From Caryophanales bacterium UBA6768 (GTDB lineage: Bacteria; Bacillota; Bacilli; Bacillales_D; Amphibacillaceae): a DNA stretch of 12,804 nt. Location: contig DKGO01000178.1 in NCBI GenBank assembly GCA_002453315.1, forward strand, positions 1 to 12,804, read 5' to 3'. Made by a program: the position numbers and the translations under genes. Below, piece by piece: positions 1-6,413 of this stretch. The notes beneath the pieces are model-generated. The model was not told where the DNA came from, ran no database searches, and saw only the letters and a program-made list of their open reading frames with translations. How positions within the stretch are numbered: the stretch's first letter is position 1; each line of letters begins with the position of its first letter.

Positions 1-119
1 TCCGTTAATGCTAATTGGGAAAAGCCGAGCTCTTTGGCCCGGTCTACTAATGGATCAATTTGAATCATGCTATTAAAAAAGCTATAACCCGAATGCACTT
101 GTAAAGGTGTATATGTCAT
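1..119 (-). CDS. dnaE: DNA polymerase III subunit alpha, N-terminal 39 codons (partial)
   Basis: Only the amino end is present; the gene continues beyond the left edge. The 39 visible residues begin MTYTPLQVHSGYSFFNSMI and read to LALT. They match the opening of the PHP domain of bacterial DnaE, whose HxHSxYS-type metal-ligand motif appears here as VHSGYS at residues 8-13. DnaE extends primers during chromosome replication. The ATG at 117-119 is supported by a GTAGGAAAG ribosome binding site just upstream and by a SigA-like promoter further upstream. Position beside the divergent ytrH-ytrI pair agrees with the gene order I recall for B. subtilis. The short fragment cannot show whether the protein is full length, but family assignment is fairly secure from motif and context. 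Confidence 0.85.
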   Translation of the reverse strand, partial: MTYTPLQVHSGYSFFNSMIQIDPLVDRAKELGFSQLALT

Positions 120-158
120 CAAGCTTTCCTACTTTCATTTATACGTTATTCTAATTAT

Positions 159-187
159 ATTATACCTTCCCATCGATTCTCTTTCCA
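159..187 (-). promoter_or_regulatory. Putative SigA promoter of dnaE
   Basis: On the minus strand TGGAAA (182-187) is followed after 17 bases by a perfect TATAAT (159-164). This gives a start point about 30 bases before the dnaE ribosome binding site. The -10 matches consensus fully and the -35 matches 4 of 6. Confidence 0.5.
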
Positions 188-197
188 CTTGATCACT

Positions 198-227
198 TCA
201 TAAGTTTGTCTATCGCTTCATATACAT
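198..227 (+). promoter_or_regulatory. Possible SigE-type promoter of ytrH-ytrI
   Basis: TCATAAG (198-204) and CATATACA (219-226) resemble the SigE -35 (GHATATT) and -10 (CATACANT) elements with the usual 14-base spacing. The B. subtilis ytrH-ytrI pair is known to belong to the mother-cell SigE regulon, which is why I looked. Both boxes are imperfect, and the leader to the ytrH start would be about 140 bases, so this is tentative. Confidence 0.25.
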
Positions 228-277
228 AAGTAAATTATAAAATTAAGTAGGTATAAATTTTCATGCCCTGTTAAGTG

Positions 278-301
278 TCTTGTTGCTTTTTATCAACAAG
301 A
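278..301. repeat. Perfect 8-bp inverted repeat between dnaE and ytrH
   Basis: TCTTGTTG (278-285) and CAACAAGA (294-301) are exact inverse copies with an 8-base spacer. The element lies in the possible ytrH leader, about 75 bases before its start. There is no T-run after it, so it is not a rho-independent terminator. It could be an operator or an RNA hairpin. Confidence 0.5.
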
Positions 302-376
302 GGAATTAACTGGATCAATTATCATTCACTACAAATTAGCTAACGATTAAAATTTTACCTTAAAGGTGTGGTTTCA

Positions 377-709
377 ATGATGGAGGAACGTTTTTTTGCT
401 TCATTTATCCATTGCTTCTTTATTGCCTTTGGTGTCATTATAGGTGGCACACTAATCGGCAGTATCGGCTCCTTTTTAACGGGAGATGCTCCGCTGTTAG
501 CAATGAATCGAATTTCACAATCATTAAAAATCTGGGCCATTGTCGCTGCTATCGGTGGGACATTTGATGCAATTGATACATTTCAAAAAGGCATCTTAGA
601 TGGCTCGACGATGGATTTAATGAAACAAATTGCCATCGTTATATCAGCGATGGCTGGTGTGAAAGTAGCTTTAATTTTAGTTCAATGGGTTACTTTTAGG
701 GCGGAATAA
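377..709 (+). CDS. ytrH: Sporulation membrane protein YtrH
   Basis: This predicted 110-residue integral membrane protein has three hydrophobic segments (about residues 10-34, 50-68 and 84-106). The segments include GVIIGGTLIG and KIWAIVAAIGGTFDAI, which fit the YtrH family of endospore formers. In B. subtilis YtrH is made under SigE in the mother cell and is needed for efficient sporulation; its molecular role is not known. I chose ATG 377 over the in-frame GTG at 368 because AAGGTG (363-368) is the likely ribosome binding site and would overlap the GTG. A second ATG follows at 380. The TAA stop shares its last base with the ATG of ytrI, so the two genes are probably translationally coupled and act together. 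Confidence 0.85.
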   Translation: MMEERFFASFIHCFFIAFGVIIGGTLIGSIGSFLTGDAPLLAMNRISQSLKIWAIVAAIGGTFDAIDTFQKGILDGSTMDLMKQIAIVISAMAGVKVALILVQWVTFRAE

Positions 710-1209
710 TGATGCATTTTCCCCATTATCATCGCAAAAGAAGCTGGCAAATATTTATCCTTGGTATATTAACAGGTACGATCATCGCTTACAGCATGAT
801 CATTTTTATGTATGGTAAAATGTACGAAAATGTGTTAATTGACAGAAGTGAACTACAAATGGAAGCAAATGAACTGTCTGTACAAAATGAAGCATTGCTA
901 CAAGATAAAGAAATGCTTCAAAAACAAACCACGTTCACCGTACAAAAAATTGAAGTCGCCTTCATGAATCAAAAGCAAGCATCACTTGATCGATTACAAA
1001 TCCATCAACTCGAAAAATTAATCAAACAAGAAATGGAATATGTCATTGGTAAAGAAGTGAGTGACATCTCAAATCATGAACAACTATTAATTTCTGTCAT
1101 CGAAAACAGAACATATGCCGTTGAGGATGAAGCATATCAAATTGAAATAAAACGTTTAACCATATCGGAAACAATTAAACTTACTATATTGTTAGAACGG
1201 GATATCTGA
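709..1209 (+). CDS. ytrI: Sporulation membrane protein YtrI
   Basis: The 166-residue protein has a short basic cytoplasmic tail (HYHRKRSW), one transmembrane helix (about 14-35) and a long, charged, probably extracytoplasmic region. That region has coiled-coil character at about 44-75 (repeated E, Q, L and N). This single-pass layout and the length match YtrI, the partner of YtrH in spore formers. Both are SigE-controlled and required for normal sporulation in B. subtilis, and location in a forespore-surrounding membrane is likely. The start overlaps the ytrH stop by one base (TAATG). A second ATG three bases on fits the weak AGGG ribosome binding site slightly better, so the true protein may be one residue shorter. 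No enzyme motif is visible, so the role must be structural or through binding. Confidence 0.83.
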   Translation: MMHFPHYHRKRSWQIFILGILTGTIIAYSMIIFMYGKMYENVLIDRSELQMEANELSVQNEALLQDKEMLQKQTTFTVQKIEVAFMNQKQASLDRLQIHQLEKLIKQEMEYVIGKEVSDISNHEQLLISVIENRTYAVEDEAYQIEIKRLTISETIKLTILLERDI

Positions 1210-1234
1210 CGTATCAAATGGTACCATACTCCCT

Positions 1235-1250
1235 AATTGCTAATGCAATT
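1235..1250 (+). other. Short hairpin after ytrI
   Basis: AATTGC (1235-1240) and GCAATT (1245-1250) form a 6-bp stem with a 4-base loop, about 25 bases after the ytrI stop. The stem is AT-rich and only TTTT follows, so it would be at best a weak terminator. Reading through into the 61-codon gene at 1391 is possible. Confidence 0.25.
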
Positions 1251-1390
1251 TTAAGGAAATTTCATTACAATTTCTTATTTAAAGTCAATACTAAATAATG
1301 AACATTTTATGAAAATAAATAAAAACGATGGATTCAATTTGAAAAATCCGATAAAATAGACATTAGTGGAAACACGGAAGGGGGCTTTAA

Positions 1391-1576
1391 ATGATGAAAG
1401 TTATTGATCAAAGAGCAATGCGTGACGATAAAATCAACCAGTTAAAAGAAGGACGAACGGTTTATGCTGAATCACCAGAATTAATTCGTTTAATGAAAAG
1501 AAGCATTGAAAGGGAAGAATTAGCCGTTGACATTGAAAAAACGAATAGTGGATGTTGGTTTACACCGACTAAATAA
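1391..1576 (+). CDS. Small conserved-looking protein of unknown function
   Basis: A 61-residue, soluble, highly charged protein with no transmembrane segment or signal peptide. It reads MMKVIDQRAMRDDKIN at the start and ends NSGCWFTPTK, with one Cys and one Trp close together near the end. The start is well supported by a strong purine-rich site GGAAGGGGG (1376-1384) placed 6 bases before ATG 1391; the second ATG at 1394 is an alternative. It stands alone between ytrI and nrnA and ends in a strong terminator. B. subtilis has a small unnamed-function gene, as I recall ytzJ, at about this position, and this could be its counterpart. I recognise no domain and assign no function. Confidence 0.7.
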   Translation: MMKVIDQRAMRDDKINQLKEGRTVYAESPELIRLMKRSIEREELAVDIEKTNSGCWFTPTK

Positions 1577-1588
1577 TCCTAACATGAT

Positions 1589-1637
1589 ATAAATGTGCTT
1601 GGGTCTCATATAAAATCCGAGCACATTTATTTTTTAC
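1589..1637 (+). terminator. Rho-independent terminator of the 61-codon gene
   Basis: An 11-bp perfect stem (ATAAATGTGCT at 1589-1599 with AGCACATTTAT at 1620-1630) is followed directly by a T-run on the plus strand. It lies between two convergent genes. The minus-strand side lacks a good T-run, so it mainly stops rightward transcription, though it may also help end nrnA messages. Confidence 0.85.
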
Positions 1638-1646
1638 TATCCTTCA

Positions 1647-2588
1647 CTATTGAAAAGACTCACATAACTTATTTAATTCATCAAAAAGCCGCTCTGCCTC
1701 TTCCCAACTATAGACTGTTGCCCCAGATGCCATCGGATGTCCACCACCATTGTATTTCATCGCTAATGTATTGATCACCGGTCCCTTTGACCGTAAACGA
1801 ACACGGATTATATCAGCTTCTTCAATAAAAAAGGCCCAAGATTTCATGCCATCAATTTCTGCTAACGTACCGACTAATTTACCGGTTTCTATTGGATCTA
1901 CATCATATTGTTGTAAAACATCCTTTGTTAATTTGACTGCACTGGCACCAGATGGCGATAACTCAAAATTAGCCAAAATATAGCCTCTCAATCTGGCAAT
2001 ATTCTCTGTTACTCGATAAAGATCATCATATAGTTTTTTTCGATCAAAATTAAACTCGATTAATTCAGATGCATAACGAAAAGTTTGATTACTCGTACTT
2101 GGAAATAGAAACCTTCCAGTATCTCCTACAATTCCTGCATAAATTAACCTAGCAAAATTATCATTGATGTTAAAAATATCCTTTCCAGATAAATATAATT
2201 CATAAATTAACTCACTCGTTGAACTGACGGTTGTATCTACCCATAAAAGGTCCCCATATTTATCATGATTTGGATGATGATCAATTTTAATCACTTCTTT
2301 AGCCAGTGTATAACGTTGATCACTAATTCTACCTGTATTTGCTGTGTCACAAACAATTGCCAAAGCATCAGCGAAAACATCATCAGAAATATGATCCATT
2401 CTTGCTAGAAAATGAAGATTAACATCCTCTTCACCAACAGCATAAACTTTTTTGTCCGGAAACGATGTTTGAATCATTTCTTTTAAACCATTTTGCGACC
2501 CAAGAGCATCCGCATCAGGACGTACGTGACGATGTATAATAATCGTGTCATATAATTTTATTTTATTGATAATATCATTTACTGGCAT
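1647..2588 (-). CDS. nrnA: Bifunctional oligoribonuclease / pAp phosphatase NrnA
   Basis: A 313-residue DHH-DHHA1 phosphoesterase of normal family length. The metal-binding motifs are all present: HRHVRPDADALGS (residues 19-31), CDT at 80-82, the signature IDHHPNH (102-108) and GIVGDTGRF (152-160). The C-terminal DHHA1 substrate-binding domain contains GGGHPMASGA (281-290). In B. subtilis NrnA (YtqI) removes nucleotides from 2-5 nt RNA fragments and dephosphorylates 3'-phosphoadenosine 5'-phosphate, so it works in RNA turnover and sulfur assimilation in the cytoplasm. ATG 2588 has AGGAGA (complement of 2596-2601) seven bases upstream. The gene is divergent from ytpI. Nothing is missing or truncated, and identification is very secure. 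Confidence 0.95.
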   Translation of the reverse strand: MPVNDIINKIKLYDTIIIHRHVRPDADALGSQNGLKEMIQTSFPDKKVYAVGEEDVNLHFLARMDHISDDVFADALAIVCDTANTGRISDQRYTLAKEVIKIDHHPNHDKYGDLLWVDTTVSSTSELIYELYLSGKDIFNINDNFARLIYAGIVGDTGRFLFPSTSNQTFRYASELIEFNFDRKKLYDDLYRVTENIARLRGYILANFELSPSGASAVKLTKDVLQQYDVDPIETGKLVGTLAEIDGMKSWAFFIEEADIIRVRLRSKGPVINTLAMKYNGGGHPMASGATVYSWEEAERLFDELNKLCESFQ

Positions 2589-2670
2589 GGAAAAATCTCC
2601 TTATATTTTTTGTGAAAATTTCTACTAGTTTATATGATACTAACTTTCGGCTTGTTTAAAGAGAAAATGC

Positions 2671-2699
2671 TTTCTAATCTATTAAAAAAACGTTACAAT
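2671..2699 (+). promoter_or_regulatory. Possible SigA promoter of ytpI
   Basis: TTTCTA (2671-2676), 17 bases, then TACAAT (2694-2699). The -10 matches 5 of 6 and the -35 only 3 of 6. It lies about 30 bases before the ribosome binding site of ytpI in the short divergent gap with nrnA. Confidence 0.3.
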
Positions 2700-2742
2700 G
2701 ACGTATAGTAATGAATCCTTTAATTTGTAGGAGAAGATAAGC

Positions 2743-3042
2743 ATGTTCATATTTGCCATATTAATCGTTTTATCTATCGTTTTTTATATTTATTATAAGG
2801 TCGCTATTTTACGAACGAAGGATACGTTAACCCAACATTATTTTAATGCAAAATCACGTATTTGTCTTGGAATCTTTTTAATATCTGTTGGCGTTAATCA
2901 ATATCTCATTAATCCGGTAAGACTCGTTTTATTTATCAGTATTGTATTCCTCATTTTAGGAGTTATACAAACAATATACGGCTTTAATGAAGCAAGACAT
3001 TATCGTAAAGAATGGAAAAGACTACGGGTTGATTCAGAATAA
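2743..3042 (+). CDS. ytpI: YtpI-family small membrane protein
   Basis: A 99-residue protein with three predicted membrane helices (about residues 1-21, 38-56 and 58-81) and a basic, probably cytoplasmic tail (ARHYRKEWKRLRV). Length, topology and position between nrnA and ytoI match YtpI of Bacillus, a family of unknown function. The phrase SRICLGIFLISVGVNQY in the second helix is the most family-like part by my reading. ATG 2743 is preceded by AGGAGA (2729-2734) at 8 bases. It is transcribed alone, with a putative promoter in the nrnA gap and its own terminator at 3061. No catalytic residues are evident, so no biochemical role can be given. Confidence 0.82.
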   Translation: MFIFAILIVLSIVFYIYYKVAILRTKDTLTQHYFNAKSRICLGIFLISVGVNQYLINPVRLVLFISIVFLILGVIQTIYGFNEARHYRKEWKRLRVDSE

Positions 3043-3060
3043 AAATTCAGGTTATCCAAT

Positions 3061-3098
3061 GCAACCATTTGATATGTGGAAAAATGGTTGCTTTTTTT
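3061..3098 (+). terminator. Rho-independent terminator of ytpI
   Basis: A 10-bp perfect stem (GCAACCATTT at 3061-3070 with AAATGGTTGC at 3082-3091, 11-base loop) is followed by seven T. It stands 18 bases after the ytpI stop, in the convergent gap with ytoI. Confidence 0.88.
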
Positions 3099-3138
3099 AT
3101 TTATCCCAAATACTACCGAAAAATTTTCAAAAGTCCAT

Positions 3139-4449
3139 TCAATCCATCAATTGTGCCATCAACATCCCTTTACAGACGAGTTTCTTATCATTAAATATTT
3201 CTATATTAATTTTAGCATAAACCCGACCAGCATCTAATAATGTCGGTTTTATAATAATATGACTATCAATTGGAACTGGCTCGATAAAATAAATGTTTAA
3301 ACTTTCAATTGCTACATTTGATTTTTTTAAATGTTCAATTAATCGTGTACTAGACTCTGAAATAAGTGACGTTAACACACCGTTTGATAATGACCCTAGC
3401 TGATTCGTCATTTGTGGTGTCACCTCTGCCTCAAACACCGTAGGGTCTCCTTCCACTGCTTTTAACCCACGCGAAATAACGTCATGAATCGTTTCACCAA
3501 CTTGTGGTTGTCGTTGCATTTCATTTAATGCCTTCAAAACGTCCTGACGGGATACTAACCCTTCCAATTCATTTAACATATTAACAATCGGAATGACCTC
3601 AATACCTTCCCACACCATTAAATGGGCAACATAAGCAAGAGAAGATTCCCCTTTAACAGTTGTTGGCTTTTTCGTCATCACAATTTCAATTGGTTCATTT
3701 CTATCAATATTGACAACATCCTTAGAGGTAACCATCCCTACGACACGACCGGCATCGTCTAATACTGGGAAACGGGTATGGGTTGTTAAATCGTTTAATT
3801 TATACCAGTCATCAACTGTATCAGTATGGTATAAATGATGTACCTCATCATATGGTGTATGAATATCACGAATAAAAATAATATCTTTTTTAATTAACTG
3901 GTCATAGATTGCGCGGTTAATCATTTCAGCTACGGTAAACGTATCATAGCTTGTCGACATGATTGGTAACTTTTTTTCATCGGCCAATTTTTTAATATGT
4001 TCTTTCGTATCAAAACCACCAGTAATTAATACTGCTGCACCAGCCTTAATGGCTAGTTCATGTGCTTTCACACGATTACCTACGATGAGTAATGAATCAG
4101 CTTCAGTGTACCGCATCATTGCCTCTAACTGCATGGCTCCGATAACGAATTTATTTAACGTTTTATGTAGTCCTCCCCGTCCACCGAGTACTTGTCCATC
4201 GACAACATTAATCACCTCAGCAAACGTTAAATTTTTTAACGTATCTTTTTCTTTTTTCTCAATACGAATTGTACCAACACGATCCATCGTACTCACGAGT
4301 CCCTGATTTTCAGCCTCTTTAATCGCACGATAAGCTGTTCCTTCACTCACTGATAAATCCTTTGCAATTTGTCTAACAGAAATTTTATGACCGATAGTTA
4401 ATCCGACAATATGACGTATAATTTGTTCGTGTTTCGTGAGCCCCATCAT
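3139..4449 (-). CDS. ytoI: HTH-DRTGG-CBS-hotdog regulatory protein YtoI
   Basis: A 436-residue multidomain cytoplasmic protein. In order it has: a winged-helix-type HTH (about 8-64, recognition region ISVRQIAKDLSVSEGTAYRA), a DRTGG domain (about 75-178, with LITGGFDT at 141-148), a pair of CBS domains (about 195-312, including FPVLDDAGRVVGMVTSKDV) and a C-terminal MaoC/hotdog-like domain (about 322-436). This layout is that of YtoI. CBS and CBS-DRTGG modules bind adenine nucleotides in other proteins, for example regulated family II pyrophosphatases, so ligand-controlled DNA binding is a fair inference but unproven. The TTATGGTGGGGTG leader suits the second ATG (4446) at least as well as the first, so the product may be one residue shorter. 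The promoter is overlapped by an inverted repeat, consistent with autoregulation. Confidence 0.9.
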   Translation of the reverse strand: MMGLTKHEQIIRHIVGLTIGHKISVRQIAKDLSVSEGTAYRAIKEAENQGLVSTMDRVGTIRIEKKEKDTLKNLTFAEVINVVDGQVLGGRGGLHKTLNKFVIGAMQLEAMMRYTEADSLLIVGNRVKAHELAIKAGAAVLITGGFDTKEHIKKLADEKKLPIMSTSYDTFTVAEMINRAIYDQLIKKDIIFIRDIHTPYDEVHHLYHTDTVDDWYKLNDLTTHTRFPVLDDAGRVVGMVTSKDVVNIDRNEPIEIVMTKKPTTVKGESSLAYVAHLMVWEGIEVIPIVNMLNELEGLVSRQDVLKALNEMQRQPQVGETIHDVISRGLKAVEGDPTVFEAEVTPQMTNQLGSLSNGVLTSLISESSTRLIEHLKKSNVAIESLNIYFIEPVPIDSHIIIKPTLLDAGRVYAKINIEIFNDKKLVCKGMLMAQLMD

Positions 4450-4476
4450 TTCACCCCACCATAATTAAACTGTACT

Positions 4477-4500
4477 AGTATAACACACTTCCTATTATAC
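4477..4500. promoter_or_regulatory. Inverted repeat over the ytoI start point, candidate operator
   Basis: GTATAA (4478-4483) and TTATAC (4495-4500) are exact inverse copies separated by 11 bases. On the minus strand the arm TGTGTTATACT (complement of 4477-4487) fits the CcpN operator consensus as I recall it (TRTGHYATAYW) at every position, and the opposite arm fits 8 of 11. The repeat spans the -10 box and initiation region of the putative ytoI promoter. Binding by YtoI itself or by CcpN is inferred. Confidence 0.4.
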
Positions 4501-4522
4501 AACTGTTATGGTCGAAGCTCAA
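4494..4522 (-). promoter_or_regulatory. Putative SigA promoter of ytoI
   Basis: On the minus strand TTGAGC (4517-4522), 17 bases, then a perfect TATAAT (4494-4499). The predicted start is about 35 bases before the coding region. It separates ytoI transcription from the small gene upstream. Confidence 0.5.
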
Positions 4523-4523
4523 T

Positions 4524-4576
4524 GATTAATACCTTCCGTTAATCTTTATCCTTTATGTCATTGATGGCTATGTCAT
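4524..4576. repeat. Short inverted and direct repeats upstream of ytoI
   Basis: GATTAA (4524-4529) with TTAATC (4539-4544) makes an inverted repeat with a 9-base spacer. TATGTCAT occurs twice in the same direction (4554-4561 and 4569-4576), 15 bases apart. None is followed by a T-run, so they are not obvious terminators. They may be protein-binding sites or chance in AT-rich DNA. Confidence 0.3.
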
Positions 4577-4577
4577 T

Positions 4578-4805
4578 TTAGTGTTCTCTTACCCTTTTAT
4601 TATTTTCAGTACGCTGTTCCATTACAGGTGGGTGTGACAATTGCAACAGCGTCGCCAAATTTCCACCAAACGATAAAAGCATAAAACCTAACCAAACACC
4701 CCAAAAAGTCACTTGCAACTGCCCTGACGCTTCCGGAATAACTGGCCAAGCAACATACAATAAAAAGGTAAGTAACAACAATCGCAAAATCGTATATTGA
4801 CGCAT
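4578..4805 (-). CDS. Small two-helix membrane protein, unknown family
   Basis: A 75-residue protein with a hydrophobic N-terminal helix (RLLLLTFLLYVAW, about 6-24), a second hydrophobic stretch (about 30-56, rich in Trp, Phe and Gly) and a charged tail (EQRTENNKRVREH). I do not recognise the family. ATG 4805 was chosen because a run of seven G (complement of 4813-4819) lies 7 bases upstream and can act as ribosome binding site; an in-frame TTG directly precedes the ATG. It lies 81 bases after the last pilus gene on the same strand and before ytoI. It could be read through from the pilus operon or have its own control: a perfect 7-bp inverted repeat overlaps CATACAATA in the gap. Whether it serves the pilus is unknown. 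Confidence 0.55.
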   Translation of the reverse strand: MRQYTILRLLLLTFLLYVAWPVIPEASGQLQVTFWGVWLGFMLLSFGGNLATLLQLSHPPVMEQRTENNKRVREH

Positions 4806-4837
4806 CAAAAAAGCCCCCCCATTCCACTGTTTATACT

Positions 4838-4874
4838 TATTGTATGAAATAGCGGGGATAAGAGAACTTCATAC
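4838..4874 (-). promoter_or_regulatory. CATACAATA box within an inverted repeat before the small membrane gene
   Basis: Minus-strand CATACAATA (complement of 4838-4846) matches the -10 element of SigE (CATACANT) and of SigK (CATANNNTA), but no good -35 lies at the right distance for either. GTATGAA (4842-4848) and TTCATAC (4868-4874) form a perfect inverted repeat, spacer 19, around the same place. This is a weak regulatory candidate only. Confidence 0.22.
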
Positions 4875-4886
4875 TTATTAGTTCAA

Positions 4887-6413
4887 TTAATTAATTTCAA
4901 TAATTGATTCCCTTTTTATTGTGAAGGAATCTGGTTTTTGATCACCACTATTCCCATACAATTCCTCAATAGATAAAGGCCCTTCGATATCTAAATCTTC
5001 GGAATAGATTATTTGAGCCCCGCCATCCATTAAATAACTTGATGAGTAAATCCGGCCATTTATAATCCCATTTGCAAATTTGGTGTGTGCATTCGGCGCT
5101 AAAATAATTTGATTTTTTGAAGCGGCTGCTCCATTTAATTGAATATTCATTGCATTAGTAAAAATATTACCGTGAATTTCACCACTTGCCCCCATATTGA
5201 TGTTAGCGTCATAAGAGTTAGAAAAGATAGAGCCAAATATTTTAGTATTGCCATGTAGATTTATATCCTCATTTCCATCATAAAAAATATTTACGCTGCT
5301 CTTATTTCCTGAATTATTAATAGTGCTTCCTGCACCCATCGTAATTTTCCCAGTTACATAAAATGTGACAGCTCCATCGCCGATTAATTTTATATGACCA
5401 TTTGTTATATTTAAATGGTCAACTACAATACTTTTATTTCCATTTTCCATGTTAATATAAAGCGTATTGTTTTCATCTAAATTTATACTATTAAATTTAA
5501 GATTATACTCAACTTTCAATTCGTATAAATTAGTAGCATAATTTGTTATGTTTAGATTGCAATCTTTAATAAAATAATGATCACTATTATCTTTATGTAT
5601 AAAATCATCTTCAGGACAAACATATTGGGGTATTTCAGGAAAAGGCGGAAGATCTGGAAAAGAATAATTTTCATCTAGTTCCTCTATATTTAATTTGAAT
5701 CGGTTAGGGGCGTTTACAAACAACTCATTCCCACCAATAACATATGCATCTCCATTAATAGTTGGTCCCCCATCTACAACTATACTGTCATTTTCCTCAC
5801 TTGTACTACTAAAGTTACCATTAATAGTACCATTTTTTATTTCTAATTTCCCTTTTGTAAAAATCGCAAACGGCGGCAGAACAACGTCATCACCTTGATT
5901 ACCTGTGTTCCCACTTCCACCTTCCCCGCCTTCACTTCCATCGCCAACACTACCACTATCACCCCATCCCACTGTAAATTTCGTTGCTAATTTTCTCGAT
6001 TCATCACGAATTTTTCCGATTGATTCCATTTTAAATTCATTTTCAGTATTTTCGATGCGATGGATTGTTACCATTGCTTCAGGTTGGACATTGTTTGTTT
6101 TTTCAAATTGTGAGTACTTGACGCCACTTTCATCAACAATATTTTGCAGGTCATCGTAGAAATCGGTGTCATTCTTTATGGTATCTTTTTTATGAATTTC
6201 CTTAATTTGTTCAACGACTTCTTCCATTCGTTTATTAATCCCTGATTCCGCAATATAAAAAGCGGACTGATTAAGCTCTTCTTTGGATGAATTTTGAAAG
6301 GAAGTGACGGCTAGGGTAGTTATACTCAATCCTAATACCGACAGGAGAACAAAAATGAACAGTACACCAACTAACGTGTAGCCAGCTTGTGATCTAGTCT
6401 TGGACATATTCAT
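4887..6413 (-). CDS. Large PilX/GspK-like minor prepilin with beta-rich ectodomain
   Basis: A 508-residue protein from ATG 6413, which has GGGAGGGG (complement of 6421-6428) seven bases upstream; the longer reading from 6461 lacks such a site. An 11-residue leader ends SQAG, followed by YTLVGVLFIF and a hydrophobic helix, the class III prepilin pattern. Position +5 is Gly, not Glu. The PilX-like phrase AFYIAESGINKR follows at about 52-63. After a Gly/Ser/Asp-rich linker (about 150-176) comes a long region (about 182-469) of short strand-like repeats ending in NG or GD (INGD, INGN, IHGN, INGR), resembling polymer-forming beta-solenoid domains of Gram-positive PilX proteins. Cys266 and Cys285 might pair. 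The start overlaps the previous gene by 20 bases. It is probably a tip or priming subunit with a surface-exposed domain; adhesin activity is a guess. Confidence 0.82.
   Translation of the reverse strand: MNMSKTRSQAGYTLVGVLFIFVLLSVLGLSITTLAVTSFQNSSKEELNQSAFYIAESGINKRMEEVVEQIKEIHKKDTIKNDTDFYDDLQNIVDESGVKYSQFEKTNNVQPEAMVTIHRIENTENEFKMESIGKIRDESRKLATKFTVGWGDSGSVGDGSEGGEGGSGNTGNQGDDVVLPPFAIFTKGKLEIKNGTINGNFSSTSEENDSIVVDGGPTINGDAYVIGGNELFVNAPNRFKLNIEELDENYSFPDLPPFPEIPQYVCPEDDFIHKDNSDHYFIKDCNLNITNYATNLYELKVEYNLKFNSINLDENNTLYINMENGNKSIVVDHLNITNGHIKLIGDGAVTFYVTGKITMGAGSTINNSGNKSSVNIFYDGNEDINLHGNTKIFGSIFSNSYDANINMGASGEIHGNIFTNAMNIQLNGAAASKNQIILAPNAHTKFANGIINGRIYSSSYLMDGGAQIIYSEDLDIEGPLSIEELYGNSGDQKPDSFTIKRESIIEIN

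Noticed and set aside
368..376. GTG start of ytrH at 368
   Set aside because: It overlaps the probable ribosome binding site AAGGTG that serves ATG 377.
4606..4827. Alternative 73-codon hydrophobic reading frame overlapping the small membrane gene
   Set aside because: It starts at GTG without a proper ribosome site, overlaps the better-placed ATG frame nearly fully and has a less coherent composition.
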